A stretch of DNA of 64,000 bases from Butyrivibrio proteoclasticus (GTDB taxonomy: Bacteria > Bacillota > Clostridia > Lachnospirales > Lachnospiraceae). This document shows positions 8,402 through 17,947 of this stretch, piece after piece (positions within the stretch are counted from its first letter, which is position 1; each line of letters starts with the position of its first letter). A program made the position numbers and the translations under genes. Below the pieces are notes generated by a model. That model was not told the DNA's origin and searched no databases. It saw nothing but the letters and a program-made list of their open reading frames with translations. The stretch is taken from contig NZ_FOXO01000001.1 in assembly GCF_900115735.1 (NCBI RefSeq), forward strand, positions 1-64,000. Reading direction: 5' to 3'.

Positions 8402-9675
8402 GAGTACTGTGGCTTTGCAACATCATGCTTCCGGTATATGCCAGGGCAAAAGATATCTCTTTTTCCGTTAGAGAGGGATGGCTGTCAGGGTGCCTTGAAA
8501 GGCTCAAAAAAGCTGATGATAATAAGATAACATTAGCTATTTGTTTTCCGAAAGAGTCAGAGATAGTTCAGAATAAAGAGGAAATAGAAGGTATCACATT
8601 TTATGGATTTGATGAGGACCTTACTCACCCTGAAAACTATGACGAGTCTCTTGAAGGAAGATTTCGCGATATATTAGAAGATTTTAAGCCCGATATTGTC
8701 CATATATTTGGCACGGAATTTCCACATACACTTGCGATACTTAAGGTAATGGATTATCCTAAAAAAGCTCTTGTGGGAATCCAGGGCCTTTGCTGTGAAA
8801 TAGAAAAAGACTATATGGCGCAGATTCCTGAAAAGGTTCAAAACTCAGCAACCTTCAGGGATTGGTTAAAAAAAGACTCCCTGCTTGATCAGGTCGAAAA
8901 GTACAAACTCCGAGCAGACCATGAGAGAAAGGCGATTTTGCTAACGGGAAATATCACAGGCAGAACTGCTTTTGACAGAAGTGTCACATCTGGCATCAAC
9001 CCAAATGCCAGTTATTTTGCCATGAATGAGACCATGAGGCCTTGTTTTTATGATGGCAAGTGGGATGAAAAAAATGTGGAGCCCCACAGTATCTTTTTAT
9101 CTCAGGGAGATTATCCCCTTAAGGGCTTTCACTTTGTACTTCAGGCTATGCCAAAGATTTTGGAAAAATATCCTGATGCCCATCTATACGTTGCCGGCAA
9201 CAATATAATTGGCAAGGGAAAGAGTAAGTACCCATATTTTTTGAGAGCCAGTGCCTACGGCAAATACATTAAATCCCTTATTTCCGAAGGAAAGCTGAAA
9301 AATAAGGTGACTATGGTGGGACTATTATCCGACCTTGAGATGAAAGAAAGATACTTAAAGAGCAGTCTCTTTATCTGTCCGTCAATTCTGGAAAATTCTC
9401 CAAATTCAGTAGGAGAGGCCATGCTTTTGGGAGTTCCCGTGGTGGCATCAATGGCCGGTGGAATCCCTAGCCTTATAAGTTCAGGCAAAGACGGAATTCT
9501 TTTTGAAAGAGGAAATGTGGACGAACTTGCAGGGGCCATATTGCAGGTGTGGGATGAACCTGTCATTTCTTCAGTTTATGGAGAAAATGCAGCCAAAAAG
9601 GCAAGGGTCACTCATGATCCTGATGCCAATTATAAGAGGCTTCTTGAAATATATGATGAGATCAGCGGTAAATAA
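8398..9675 (+). CDS. GT4 family glycosyltransferase (TTG start)
   Basis: A 425-residue GT-B enzyme. Its C-terminal half holds the GT4 donor site: HSIFLSQGDYPLKG, then CPSILENSPNSVGEAMLLGVP with the E-x7-E-type retaining motif, then GGIPSLI. The N-terminal acceptor half begins RVLWLCNIMLP. No suitable ATG lies upstream. TTG at 8398 overlaps the previous stop (TTGA) and is served by the GAGAGGA sequence about eight bases before it, so TTG is taken as the start. It probably adds a hexose to the repeat unit in the cytosol. Confidence 0.85.
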   Translation: MRVLWLCNIMLPVYARAKDISFSVREGWLSGCLERLKKADDNKITLAICFPKESEIVQNKEEIEGITFYGFDEDLTHPENYDESLEGRFRDILEDFKPDIVHIFGTEFPHTLAILKVMDYPKKALVGIQGLCCEIEKDYMAQIPEKVQNSATFRDWLKKDSLLDQVEKYKLRADHERKAILLTGNITGRTAFDRSVTSGINPNASYFAMNETMRPCFYDGKWDEKNVEPHSIFLSQGDYPLKGFHFVLQAMPKILEKYPDAHLYVAGNNIIGKGKSKYPYFLRASAYGKYIKSLISEGKLKNKVTMVGLLSDLEMKERYLKSSLFICPSILENSPNSVGEAMLLGVPVVASMAGGIPSLISSGKDGILFERGNVDELAGAILQVWDEPVISSVYGENAAKKARVTHDPDANYKRLLEIYDEISGK

Positions 9676-9684
9676 GGGGAAAAC

Positions 9685-10878
9685 ATGGTAATTACTTTTG
9701 TATCCAATTATATAAATCACCATCAGATCCCTTTCTGCAATGCTATGGAGAAGGTGGCCGGAAAAGGCTCTTTTACTTTTATCCAGACAAGTCCCATGGA
9801 AAAAGAGCGAATAGAGATGGGATGGGCTGTTGACCCAAAAGCTTTTTCCTATGTTGAGCTTTTTTACGAAGATCAGGAAAAGTGCGAAAAGCTTATTTCA
9901 GACAGTGATGTTGTGATCTTTGGCTGGTCCGATGAGCTTATTGAGAATCTTGAAAAAAAGAGACTTTCATCAGGAAAGCTCTCATTCAGGCTCAGTGAGA
10001 GAATCTACAGAGAGGGCCAGTGGAAGGCGGTAAGCCCAAGAGGCCTCATTAAAAAGTATCATCAGCACTTTGTTTACAGGGATAAGCCGGTATATCTTTT
10101 GTGTGCCGGGGCTTACGTGGCATCGGACTTTGATCTTATCCACTGTTATCCACATAAGAAGTTAAAATGGGGATATTTTCCGGAAGTCAGCAGCATAAAT
10201 GTGGATAAAGAGCCGATATCCGGCAGAAAAGTTAAGATCTGCTGGGCGGGAAGACTTATCAAATTAAAGCATCCCGAATTTGCTGTAAAGGTTGCAGGAC
10301 TACTTAAGGAAAAGGGATATGATTTTTCTCTTGATATTGTGGGAGATGGCAACAAGAGGCAGGCACTGGAAAAGCTTACAGCAGATAAGGAACTTACAGA
10401 TGTTGTGAATTTTGTTGGACAAAAGAGCCCTACGGAAGTTTTGGATTACATGAAGGCTTCTGATGTATTTCTTTTTACCAGTAACTACCTCGAAGGCTGG
10501 GGAGCAGTTGTAAACGAGGCCATGGGCTGTGGCTGCGCGGTTGTTGCTTCAAGAGAAGCGGGTGCTGTTCCATTTTTGATAAAGAATGGCTATAATGGAT
10601 ATTCTTATGTTAATGGAAGCTTTGAGGATTTTTCCGGGAAGGTCCTGAGCCTGTTTGAAAACAGGGAAAACATAGAGAACTTTGGTGGAAAAGCAAGAGA
10701 AACTATAGGAAAATTGTGGAATGCCGAGAATGCAGCAAAGGAATTTGTGAGATTTTGCAGTGAATTTCTGGAAGGGAAAAAGCCTATCTCTTCGCCAGAC
10801 GGCCCCATGAGCGAAGCTATTAATATAAAACCTGCAGGATTTATTAGGACCATGCAGGAAGATAATCACTTAGAATAA
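9685..10878 (+). CDS. GT4 family glycosyltransferase
   Basis: A 397-residue GT-B retaining glycosyltransferase. It has an N-terminal segment VITFVSNYINHHQIPFC and a C-terminal donor domain from CWAGRLIKLKHPEFAVKVA, with LDIVGDG, VNFVGQK, the EGWGAVVNEAMGCGCAVVAS E-x7-E region and G-A-V-P-F-L-I. It is a cytosolic enzyme in the first operon, nine bases after the preceding GT4, from which it differs strongly at the N-terminus, suggesting a different acceptor. Substrate unknown. Confidence 0.85.
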   Translation: MVITFVSNYINHHQIPFCNAMEKVAGKGSFTFIQTSPMEKERIEMGWAVDPKAFSYVELFYEDQEKCEKLISDSDVVIFGWSDELIENLEKKRLSSGKLSFRLSERIYREGQWKAVSPRGLIKKYHQHFVYRDKPVYLLCAGAYVASDFDLIHCYPHKKLKWGYFPEVSSINVDKEPISGRKVKICWAGRLIKLKHPEFAVKVAGLLKEKGYDFSLDIVGDGNKRQALEKLTADKELTDVVNFVGQKSPTEVLDYMKASDVFLFTSNYLEGWGAVVNEAMGCGCAVVASREAGAVPFLIKNGYNGYSYVNGSFEDFSGKVLSLFENRENIENFGGKARETIGKLWNAENAAKEFVRFCSEFLEGKKPISSPDGPMSEAINIKPAGFIRTMQEDNHLE

Positions 10879-10888
10879 TGAGGAAATT

Positions 10889-12124
10889 ATGAGATCTATC
10901 GACAAGTTTTTTGAAACAGAGATTACTATTTTTGGAGTGAACATCACGCTTTTTGATCTGTTCTTTTTTACGATCATTGCGTGTCTTGGACTTTACTTCA
11001 GGCTATCACTTTACGACATTGCGTCAGGTGACTACACTCTTGCTTTTGCGGATTGGATGAGAGAGTGTCATGAGGCCGGCGGTTTTGCTTACCTTGGAAT
11101 AAAGCCCGGTGTCAGTGATGCAAGCACCTTCGATTACAACTGCATGTTCCAGTATATAATTGTGATCCTTCACTACATTGGCGGAGGAATCGACGATATG
11201 TACCTGGTAAAAACAGTCTCTGTGATATTTGATTATGTTGCGGCTGTTACCATCATGCGAATTACATATAATGTTACAGCCGGAAGTGTAAGGAAGTCTC
11301 TTATGGCTTTTGCGGCAGTTATGTTCCTTCCTTCAGTTGTCTTAAACAGCGCAGCCTGGGCTCAGAATGATTCTATCTTTACATCATTCATTCTTTTATC
11401 TCTTCTCAGTGTTATCAAAGGAAAAGACAACAGAGCATTTATATATCTTGCGTTATCTTATAGCTTCAAGCAGCAGGCCATTTTCTTTATGCCATTTATC
11501 ATAATCATGTGGCTCAAGAACAGAATTAAGATCAGATACATCTTATGGGTTCCTGTAGTTCATGTTGCAGCTATGATCCCATGCGCAATTGCCGGAAGAA
11601 GCTGGGCAGACCTTCTTGGAATCTATGGAAAACAGGTAACTATGTTTTCGAGGCTTTCAATGAACTATCCAAGTATCTACACCATTATCGCTTCAGACCT
11701 TTCTAAGGATATGAGAAAGATAATCATTTCAGCCGGAACAATGGCTACTGTCATTATAATGGGTATGATAGCTTACTATTCATATAAAAAGAAGTTTGAA
11801 GTTACCACAAGATTTATGATAACCCTTGTTATATTTACAGCGGAGGTATGCTGTTTCTGCCTTCCTGCAATGCACGAAAGATATGGATATCTTCCTGAAA
11901 TACTCACTGTTGTATATGCACTTTTTAGCTACAAGAAAATGCCTATATGCGCGGCACTTCAGGTTATTACTATGATCACATATACAAGATTCTTGTTTGG
12001 CTCAACTGTTCTTTCACTGTGGCCACTTACATGCGCTATGCTTGTGATCATTCTGATCATCGGTTATGACCTTTACCTTCAGATGAATGTTCCTGTAAAA
12101 AATACGGAGATTGTAAATGGCTAG
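10889..12124 (+). CDS. Gpi18/GT-C-like polytopic mannosyltransferase
   Basis: A 411-residue protein with about ten transmembrane segments. The first outside loop contains SGDYTLAFADWM, and a later helix end has SAAWAQNDSIFTSF, resembling the W-x-Q-x-D-x-I motif of GPI18/ALG6-like GT-C enzymes. Such enzymes use a polyprenyl-phosphate sugar as donor on the outer face of the membrane. The donor could come from the GtrB-like protein at 1287 in the same operon; that link is inferred. The gene overlaps the next one by eight bases. Confidence 0.75.
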   Translation: MRSIDKFFETEITIFGVNITLFDLFFFTIIACLGLYFRLSLYDIASGDYTLAFADWMRECHEAGGFAYLGIKPGVSDASTFDYNCMFQYIIVILHYIGGGIDDMYLVKTVSVIFDYVAAVTIMRITYNVTAGSVRKSLMAFAAVMFLPSVVLNSAAWAQNDSIFTSFILLSLLSVIKGKDNRAFIYLALSYSFKQQAIFFMPFIIIMWLKNRIKIRYILWVPVVHVAAMIPCAIAGRSWADLLGIYGKQVTMFSRLSMNYPSIYTIIASDLSKDMRKIIISAGTMATVIIMGMIAYYSYKKKFEVTTRFMITLVIFTAEVCCFCLPAMHERYGYLPEILTVVYALFSYKKMPICAALQVITMITYTRFLFGSTVLSLWPLTCAMLVIILIIGYDLYLQMNVPVKNTEIVNG

Positions 12125-13124
12125 TTTAAATAAGTCGCTGACTGTAATCATACCTGCATACAATGTGGAGAAGCTTCTTGAAAAGTGTGTGGAATCTGTG
12201 GCAATGCAGGATTATCCAAAAGACCTTCTTGAGATAATCGTTGTAGATGACGGATCTACGGATGGGACACTTATAACTGCAGAAAAACTCGCAAAAAAGT
12301 ATACCAATGTGAAAGTTATCCACAAAGAAAACGGAGGATCAAGCAGTGCCAGAAATGTTGGCATCGAAGCAGCTAAGGGAGAGTACCTTGGCTTTGTTGA
12401 CAGCGACGATTTTGTTGATGAGCGTATGTATTCAACTTTGGTGCAGGCCGCAGAGCGAAATGATGCGGATATGGTGCAGATTTCAAGAGATGAGATAGCA
12501 GAAGATGGAACAAGACTTCCCAATGTTGTAACTCCACCTGCCACCGAAGAGATAATAAGTCCTGCAGAGCAGATGAAAAGGCTTCTTATGCACGTGGGAG
12601 ATGCCTCTTTTTGCACCAAGATAACCAGGAAAAGGATCTTTGATCAGGGCTTTAGATTTCCTGAAGGCGAGCTCAACGAAGATTTTTACCTCATGATACA
12701 TGTCATGAAGTATGTTAATAAGCTTGTTATCCTGCCTGAGCAGTATTATCACGTATTCTACAGGCTTGGCAGCAACTCCAGAAAAAACAAGGAAGATAGG
12801 GACTATTTTCCATCAGTCTTTACCGACATTGTGAGAAATGCTGATGTTGCGCTTGAACTGGTGAAAAAGGACTACCCTGAACTTACAAAGGTTGCTGAGA
12901 GATTTGGCTTTGTTCAAAGGCTTGATTATCTTTTGCACATACCTGTTTCCAAGATGACAAAAGACAATGGATTTTACATGGATGTTGTTAAAAATATCAG
13001 GGCAAACTTTGGAAAAATAGTGTCTAACCCACTATTGACCACAAAGCAGAAAATGTATCTTTGCATACTGGCGCCGGCCCCAAGATTTGTTCGAAAGGCA
13101 CATGCCAGGGTAAGAGGACTATGA
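12117..13124 (+). CDS. GT2 family glycosyltransferase
   Basis: A 335-residue GT-A enzyme with a clear core: L-T-V-I-I-P-A-Y-N-V-E-K, VDDGSTDGT, GGSSSARNVGI and the metal-binding FVDSDDFVD. Its C-terminal stretch of about 120 residues (YYHVFYRLGSNSR onward) is typical of the CpsI/EpsJ group. The start ATG lies inside the end of the previous gene and is preceded by ACGGAGA. The stop shares ATGA with the next gene. It is a cytosolic sugar transferase of unknown donor. Confidence 0.88.
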   Translation: MASLNKSLTVIIPAYNVEKLLEKCVESVAMQDYPKDLLEIIVVDDGSTDGTLITAEKLAKKYTNVKVIHKENGGSSSARNVGIEAAKGEYLGFVDSDDFVDERMYSTLVQAAERNDADMVQISRDEIAEDGTRLPNVVTPPATEEIISPAEQMKRLLMHVGDASFCTKITRKRIFDQGFRFPEGELNEDFYLMIHVMKYVNKLVILPEQYYHVFYRLGSNSRKNKEDRDYFPSVFTDIVRNADVALELVKKDYPELTKVAERFGFVQRLDYLLHIPVSKMTKDNGFYMDVVKNIRANFGKIVSNPLLTTKQKMYLCILAPAPRFVRKAHARVRGL

Positions 13125-14686
13125 GTAATATCAAAAGAGCTTCAATCTACATAATAATGTTCATATCGCTTCTAGTCAGTGTGTACTATGGTTTTCAGAA
13201 ACAAGGCTTTCACGAGGATGAGTACTATACCTACTACTCATCAAACAGAAGCCTTGGCCTTTATGAACCTGACAGACAGTGGCAGGACAGACAGACAATC
13301 CTTGACGAATTCGTAGTAAAAGAGGGAGAAGGCTTTAACTATGGGCTTGTGAAGCTTGTTCAGTCCTGGGATGTACATCCGCCTGTGTATTATATGATAT
13401 TCCATACACTCTGCTCCTTTGTGCCGGGAACATTTACCAAGTGGACAGGGATTATTGCCAATTTGATAGCTTTTGTTATCTCATTTCTGACATTGACAGC
13501 GCTGATGAACAGACTTGGGATTCCTTACTATGTAAAAGTCATGACTCTTATATTTTGGGGAATTAATCCGGCGACCATTTCATGCAATATGCTCATCAGA
13601 ATGTATGCCTGGCTCACAGCAGCGGTATTTCTTTGCGCTTACACCCATGTGAGGGTAATGCAGGAATATGACAGATATAAGAACAGAGTAAAAAATTTTA
13701 TCATAAAACTAATGCTACCTGTAATGGCCGTTTCCTATGTAGGATTTCTTATCCAATATTTCTACATTTTCTTTTTTGTAAGTATTGGATTTAGCCTTGC
13801 GGTATGGATGTTCTTTTATAAAAAAGATGTCTATAATACACTGATCTATGTTGCTTCCTGTGCTGTATCTCTTGGACTTGCAGTGCTTACTTATCCTGCA
13901 AGCGTTCATCATATGTTTGGAGGATACAGGGGAAGTGATGCAGCAGGAAGTCTTTTTGATATAAAGAACTCACTTTTAAGGCTTTCTTTTTTCATCGGAC
14001 TTATTAATGACTATGTTTTTGCAGGAGGACTTATAATAGCAGTTCTTTTACTGGTAATGGCCATTATGGCTCTGATGATAAAAAATAAAAAGCACAAAAA
14101 GATAAAACAGGAAGCAGTTCTTTTGACTATTGGATCTTTGGGATATTTTGTTTTGACTGCAAAATCAGCTCTTTTGGTTGGAAGTGCTTCAAACAGGTAC
14201 GAGATGCCAATATATGGTCTTATTATCCTTCTTCTTTTCTGGGATATTTACTATGTGTTCGATGCGGCAGATAATAAGACTTACCTTTACGCATTTACTG
14301 CAGCTATGGCAGCGTTTCTTTTGAAGGGCCTTATCTATGATGGAAATGTGCTATTCCTCTACAAAGAAGATGTAGCCAAAATTCAGTATGCTCAGGATAA
14401 CAAGGATTTTGTAGCAGTTGTTATGTATAATCCTGCAACGCCCTACAATGTGTGGCGTTTAACAGATGAACTATTAGAGTATGACAAGGTGTTCTATATG
14501 AATGAAGAAAACCTTGAGCCTCTAACTGACACAGGTGTCACAGACGCAAAAAAGATTATTCTTTATGTAGCTGACGAAGACTGTCAGGAGAAAGCTATAA
14601 GGAATCTTTTGGATTCTTGTTTGAGTATTGGAACAAAAACCTACATAAGCGGTGAAGATATGTGGACCACCTATGAATTAAACTAA
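13121..14686 (+). CDS. Polytopic membrane GT-C-like glycosyltransferase
   Basis: A 521-residue integral membrane protein. A first helix (IYIIMFISLLVSVYYGF) is followed by an outside loop with the acidic motif FHEDEYYTYY, where PMT/ArnT-type GT-C enzymes carry their catalytic Asp/Glu. About ten more helices follow, then a soluble tail of about 120 residues (from YDGNVLFLYKED). ATG 13121 forms an ATGA overlap with the previous stop and is preferred to the in-frame ATG at 13061, which lies deep inside the upstream gene. It is last in the first operon. A role in sugar transfer from a lipid carrier outside the cell is inferred. Confidence 0.7.
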   Translation: MSNIKRASIYIIMFISLLVSVYYGFQKQGFHEDEYYTYYSSNRSLGLYEPDRQWQDRQTILDEFVVKEGEGFNYGLVKLVQSWDVHPPVYYMIFHTLCSFVPGTFTKWTGIIANLIAFVISFLTLTALMNRLGIPYYVKVMTLIFWGINPATISCNMLIRMYAWLTAAVFLCAYTHVRVMQEYDRYKNRVKNFIIKLMLPVMAVSYVGFLIQYFYIFFFVSIGFSLAVWMFFYKKDVYNTLIYVASCAVSLGLAVLTYPASVHHMFGGYRGSDAAGSLFDIKNSLLRLSFFIGLINDYVFAGGLIIAVLLLVMAIMALMIKNKKHKKIKQEAVLLTIGSLGYFVLTAKSALLVGSASNRYEMPIYGLIILLLFWDIYYVFDAADNKTYLYAFTAAMAAFLLKGLIYDGNVLFLYKEDVAKIQYAQDNKDFVAVVMYNPATPYNVWRLTDELLEYDKVFYMNEENLEPLTDTGVTDAKKIILYVADEDCQEKAIRNLLDSCLSIGTKTYISGEDMWTTYELN

Positions 14687-14702
14687 GAATCAGCCTAGGG
14701 CA

Positions 14703-14711
14703 TGATATAAT
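14703..14711 (+). promoter_or_regulatory. Possible extended -10 promoter before the nonulosonate cassette
   Basis: TGATATAAT provides a consensus -10 hexamer with an upstream TG. No convincing -35 is found at the right distance. It lies in the 43-base gap between the first operon and the ATP-grasp gene at 14730, so it could give the nonulosonate genes separate expression. Confidence 0.35.
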
Positions 14712-14729
14712 TATGAAGCGAGGGAAAAT

Positions 14730-15947
14730 ATGAGAGCAGCAGTCATTGGCGCCAGCTCGGAGTCAATATATACAATTGGAAAAGCAAAAGAAATGGGCAT
14801 TGAAGTGGTTGCCCTTGACGGAGATCCTAATGCACCGGGACTTAAGGCAGCCGATAAGTCCTTTGTCGTAGACATAAGAGATGTGGAAAAAGTCCTGGAA
14901 GTACTCGATGAAAACAGGCCGGATGTGATCTTACCGGTGCCCATCGGAAGGTACCTTACAACTACAGGAGCCGTCAATGACCACTATGGACTTTGTGGTG
15001 TTTCAGAACATGCGGCAAAGCTTTGCACTGATAAATATGAGTTTCACAGGATCTTAAGCGAGAGAGGACTTAGAAACGCAGAGCTTTATCTTATTCCTGC
15101 GGGTTGTGAATACAGCAATCCAGATGAGCTTAATGAGCAGTTTCCTGTTGTGGTTAAGCCCAGATTTGGCTCGGGAAGCAGAGGCGTTCAGATATTCAAC
15201 ACAAGAGAAGATCTGGTAAAAGGCTTTTTGCTTGAGCAGCCTTATGATGAGGATTACTGCATTGAAAGTTGTATAGAAGGTCCTGAATATGGAGTTGACG
15301 GGGTATTCACTGACGGAATATTTCATCTGATTCTTCTTAGGGGTAAGAGAAATACACTTCCACCTTACAGGGAGTGTGTAGGCTATTATTCTATAATTGA
15401 GGATGAGGAAAACAAAGCCTTTTTTGAAAAGGTAAAAGACCTTATGCAGAAGACTGGAGAGGCTCTGGGCTTTGAGAATAACCTTATCCACGCTGATATC
15501 ATCAAAGACGTAAATGGAAAGCCATTTATCATTGAGACTTCAGCAAGACCATCGGGTCACAATCTGCACAATCTCTTTACTCCAATGGCAAGCGGAGTTG
15601 ATGAGGTTGTAGAGTTTATAAAGTATGCACTTCCTGACCTTGGAAGAAGATATGTTTTTGAACCCAATGTTAAAAAGCACATGGTGATTAGGTATTTTGA
15701 TTTTGAAAATGTCAGAGTAAATAAGGTGCCGGATGAAAATCTTCTTAGGGAAAAATATCCTTTGAAGGCATGGAATTGCAATATAGAAAATGGCATGACT
15801 CTCGGAAAAGTGACAAACGGTGCTTCAATCATGGGAAGAGGCTTCTTTATACTTGAAGGCTCATCCAAAGAAGAACTTGACCGTTTGTGCGATGAGATAA
15901 AAAGCGAGTTTGAAGTGGAGCTGGTTACCGTTAGCGACCGTATTTAG
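14730..15947 (+). CDS. ATP-grasp carboxylate-amine ligase
   Basis: A 405-residue ATP-grasp protein of the CarB/PurK type. It has an N-terminal Rossmann pre-ATP domain (RAAVIGASSESIYTIGKAKE; LDGDPNAPG), then the ATP-binding fold with PVVVKPRFGSGSRGV and a metal-binding end motif around IHADIIKDVNGKPFIIETSARP. Such enzymes activate a carboxylate as an acyl phosphate and couple it to an amine. It lies directly ahead of the CMP-sugar synthetase/decarboxylase fusion, so its substrate may be an amino acid or other acid joined to an amino group of the nonulosonic acid or its precursor. That role is inferred. A different ATP-grasp gene is at 40132. Confidence 0.8.
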   Translation: MRAAVIGASSESIYTIGKAKEMGIEVVALDGDPNAPGLKAADKSFVVDIRDVEKVLEVLDENRPDVILPVPIGRYLTTTGAVNDHYGLCGVSEHAAKLCTDKYEFHRILSERGLRNAELYLIPAGCEYSNPDELNEQFPVVVKPRFGSGSRGVQIFNTREDLVKGFLLEQPYDEDYCIESCIEGPEYGVDGVFTDGIFHLILLRGKRNTLPPYRECVGYYSIIEDEENKAFFEKVKDLMQKTGEALGFENNLIHADIIKDVNGKPFIIETSARPSGHNLHNLFTPMASGVDEVVEFIKYALPDLGRRYVFEPNVKKHMVIRYFDFENVRVNKVPDENLLREKYPLKAWNCNIENGMTLGKVTNGASIMGRGFFILEGSSKEELDRLCDEIKSEFEVELVTVSDRI

Positions 15948-15961
15948 GTCGGTTACGGTAT
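15927..15961 (+). other. Hairpin spanning the stop codon of the ATP-grasp gene
   Basis: Arms 15927-15940 and 15948-15961 match at 12 of 14 positions with a 7-base loop that includes the TAG stop. There is no T-run, so it is not a typical terminator. It could tune mRNA stability or readthrough into the fusion gene. Confidence 0.4.
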
Positions 15962-16018
15962 CCGCATCCGATCGGATTTAGATAGGTATAAATTGATGTA
16001 TACGTAGGAGGTAATGGA

Positions 16019-17947
16019 GTGACCAGCGTTGCAATTATCACAGCCAGGGGCGGAAGCAAAAGAATCCCCGGAAAGAACATAAGGGAATTTTGCGGAAGGC
16101 CCATAATTGCATATTCAATATCTGCTGCTATTGAAAGCGGAGCATTTGATGAAGTAATGGTTTCAACTGATGACGAGGCTATAGCTGAAGTTGCCAAAAA
16201 AGCCGGAGCGAAGGTTCCCTTCATGAGGTCCAATGAGACTTCAGGTGATTTTGCAACAACAGACGAAGTAATTGCTGAAGTCCTAGGTGCCTATAAAGAA
16301 AGAGGCATTGAGTTTGACAGATTCTGCTGCATTTACCCAACAGCTCCTTTTATTACAGCAAAAAGACTCTTAGAAGCTATGAAATGTCTCGATACACATG
16401 AATCAGTAACGCCTGTTACACAGTTCTCATATCCTCCACAGAGGGGCTTTGTTATAGAAAACGAGAGACTTGTGAGAAAGTATCCTGAGTTTGCAACTAC
16501 AAGATCCCAGGACCTTGAAAAGCTCTATCACGACAGCGGCCAGTTCTATGCCTGCAGGACTGACGCTTTCTTCAGGGATAACACAACAGATGTGGATGAT
16601 ATGGTCCCTGTTATCCTAAGCGAAGATGAAGTTCAGGATATAGATACATTTGAGGACTGGAGAATTGCCGAGGAGAAATTCAAAGCTCTCAAGGCCAAAA
16701 AGGAAAGAGAAGCTAGCGCTGAGAATAAGCTCTTTGACGATGCCTCACTTAAAACACCTTATTATAGGATCGATGAGAGCGCACTTGATGCGGATATCAA
16801 TATGCTGAAAACCGCACTGCAGGACAGTTGGAATAATTACATCTGTTCTTATTCAGTAAAGACTAACTCCCTTCCATGGCTTCTTGCTCACTTTAGGGAT
16901 AACGGCTTTTTTGCTGAGGTCGTTTCAAAGGAAGAGTACGAATTATCCAGAAAAATAGGCTTTAGAGCCTCTGATATTATCTATAACGGACCTATTAAGG
17001 ACAAGGATACCTTTAGGGAAGTTCTTTTAAAGGGTGGCCTTGTGAATATGGATTCAAACTACGAGCCTGAATGGTTAAAAGAACTTTCGGGGTCACACCC
17101 TGATAAGACATTTAATGTAGGTGTCAGGGTAAATTATGACATAGCAAAGCTTATTCCTGATGAAGTTCTGGCAGATGAAGAGGGAAGCAGATTTGGCTAT
17201 TGCTATGAAAACGGAGAGCTTGAAAGGGTAATAAACAAGATCAAATCTCTTTCAAATGTAAGAGTTGCGGGGTTGCACCTTCACTCATCAACAAAATCAA
17301 GATCTACTGAGGCTTATAAAGCTCTGGCCAAAGTCGCTGTCCTTGTGGCAAAAGAGTTTGACCTTTCTCTTGACTATGTGGACATGGGAGGCGGCTACTA
17401 CGGCGGAGTAGAGGGAAAACCCGACTTTAGAGATTATGTACCTGCAATAGCAGAGGTGCTTTCAGAGCATTTTGATGTGAATAAGACAAAACTTGTTATG
17501 GAACCCGGTGTATCCATGGTTTCATCAAGCTTTAATTTTGTGACGAGTGTTATTGATACAAAGGATGTAAGAGAGCATAGATATGTAATAATTGACGGAA
17601 GCAGAGTCAATATGAATCCCCAGGTTACCAGAAGGTGGTATCCACACAGACTTGAGTATAAGGGGGAAGCAACTGACAGATCTGTTATCCTAAATCAGAT
17701 GGTTTGCGGTGCTACATGTATGGAATACGACAGAATGTTCCCGGTTGAAAAAGCTGCGGAATTAAAGGCAGGAGACAGAGTAGTGTTCACAAATGCGGGT
17801 GGATATACAGTTTGCCTTACACCACTTTTTATACACTATTTTCCTGCGGTATATGTAAAAAAGAGTGATGGTTCTTTTTACGAAGCCAGAAGTCCATGGA
17901 CTAACGAGGAATTCATGATGAAGAACCATATCCAGGGAGGATTTTAA
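16019..17947 (+). CDS. Fusion: CMP-nonulosonate synthetase + PLP-dependent (fold III) decarboxylase-like domain
   Basis: A 642-residue two-domain protein. Residues 1 to about 225 are a PseF/NeuA-type cytidylyltransferase (ARGGSKRIPGKNI, then MVSTDDEAIAEVA, then CCIYPTAPF), which activates a nonulosonic acid with CTP. From about 244 to the end it resembles LysA/ornithine-type decarboxylases: PLP lysine K281 in YSVKTNS, a glycine-rich GGGYYGG phosphate site, MEPGVSMV, and C567 in GATCMEYD where diaminopimelate decarboxylase has its active-site Cys. The start is GTG at 16019, with AGGAGG seven bases upstream; the nearby ATG runs into a stop at once. The next start follows immediately after the stop. 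The decarboxylase substrate is unknown. Confidence 0.88.
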   Translation: MTSVAIITARGGSKRIPGKNIREFCGRPIIAYSISAAIESGAFDEVMVSTDDEAIAEVAKKAGAKVPFMRSNETSGDFATTDEVIAEVLGAYKERGIEFDRFCCIYPTAPFITAKRLLEAMKCLDTHESVTPVTQFSYPPQRGFVIENERLVRKYPEFATTRSQDLEKLYHDSGQFYACRTDAFFRDNTTDVDDMVPVILSEDEVQDIDTFEDWRIAEEKFKALKAKKEREASAENKLFDDASLKTPYYRIDESALDADINMLKTALQDSWNNYICSYSVKTNSLPWLLAHFRDNGFFAEVVSKEEYELSRKIGFRASDIIYNGPIKDKDTFREVLLKGGLVNMDSNYEPEWLKELSGSHPDKTFNVGVRVNYDIAKLIPDEVLADEEGSRFGYCYENGELERVINKIKSLSNVRVAGLHLHSSTKSRSTEAYKALAKVAVLVAKEFDLSLDYVDMGGGYYGGVEGKPDFRDYVPAIAEVLSEHFDVNKTKLVMEPGVSMVSSSFNFVTSVIDTKDVREHRYVIIDGSRVNMNPQVTRRWYPHRLEYKGEATDRSVILNQMVCGATCMEYDRMFPVEKAAELKAGDRVVFTNAGGYTVCLTPLFIHYFPAVYVKKSDGSFYEARSPWTNEEFMMKNHIQGGF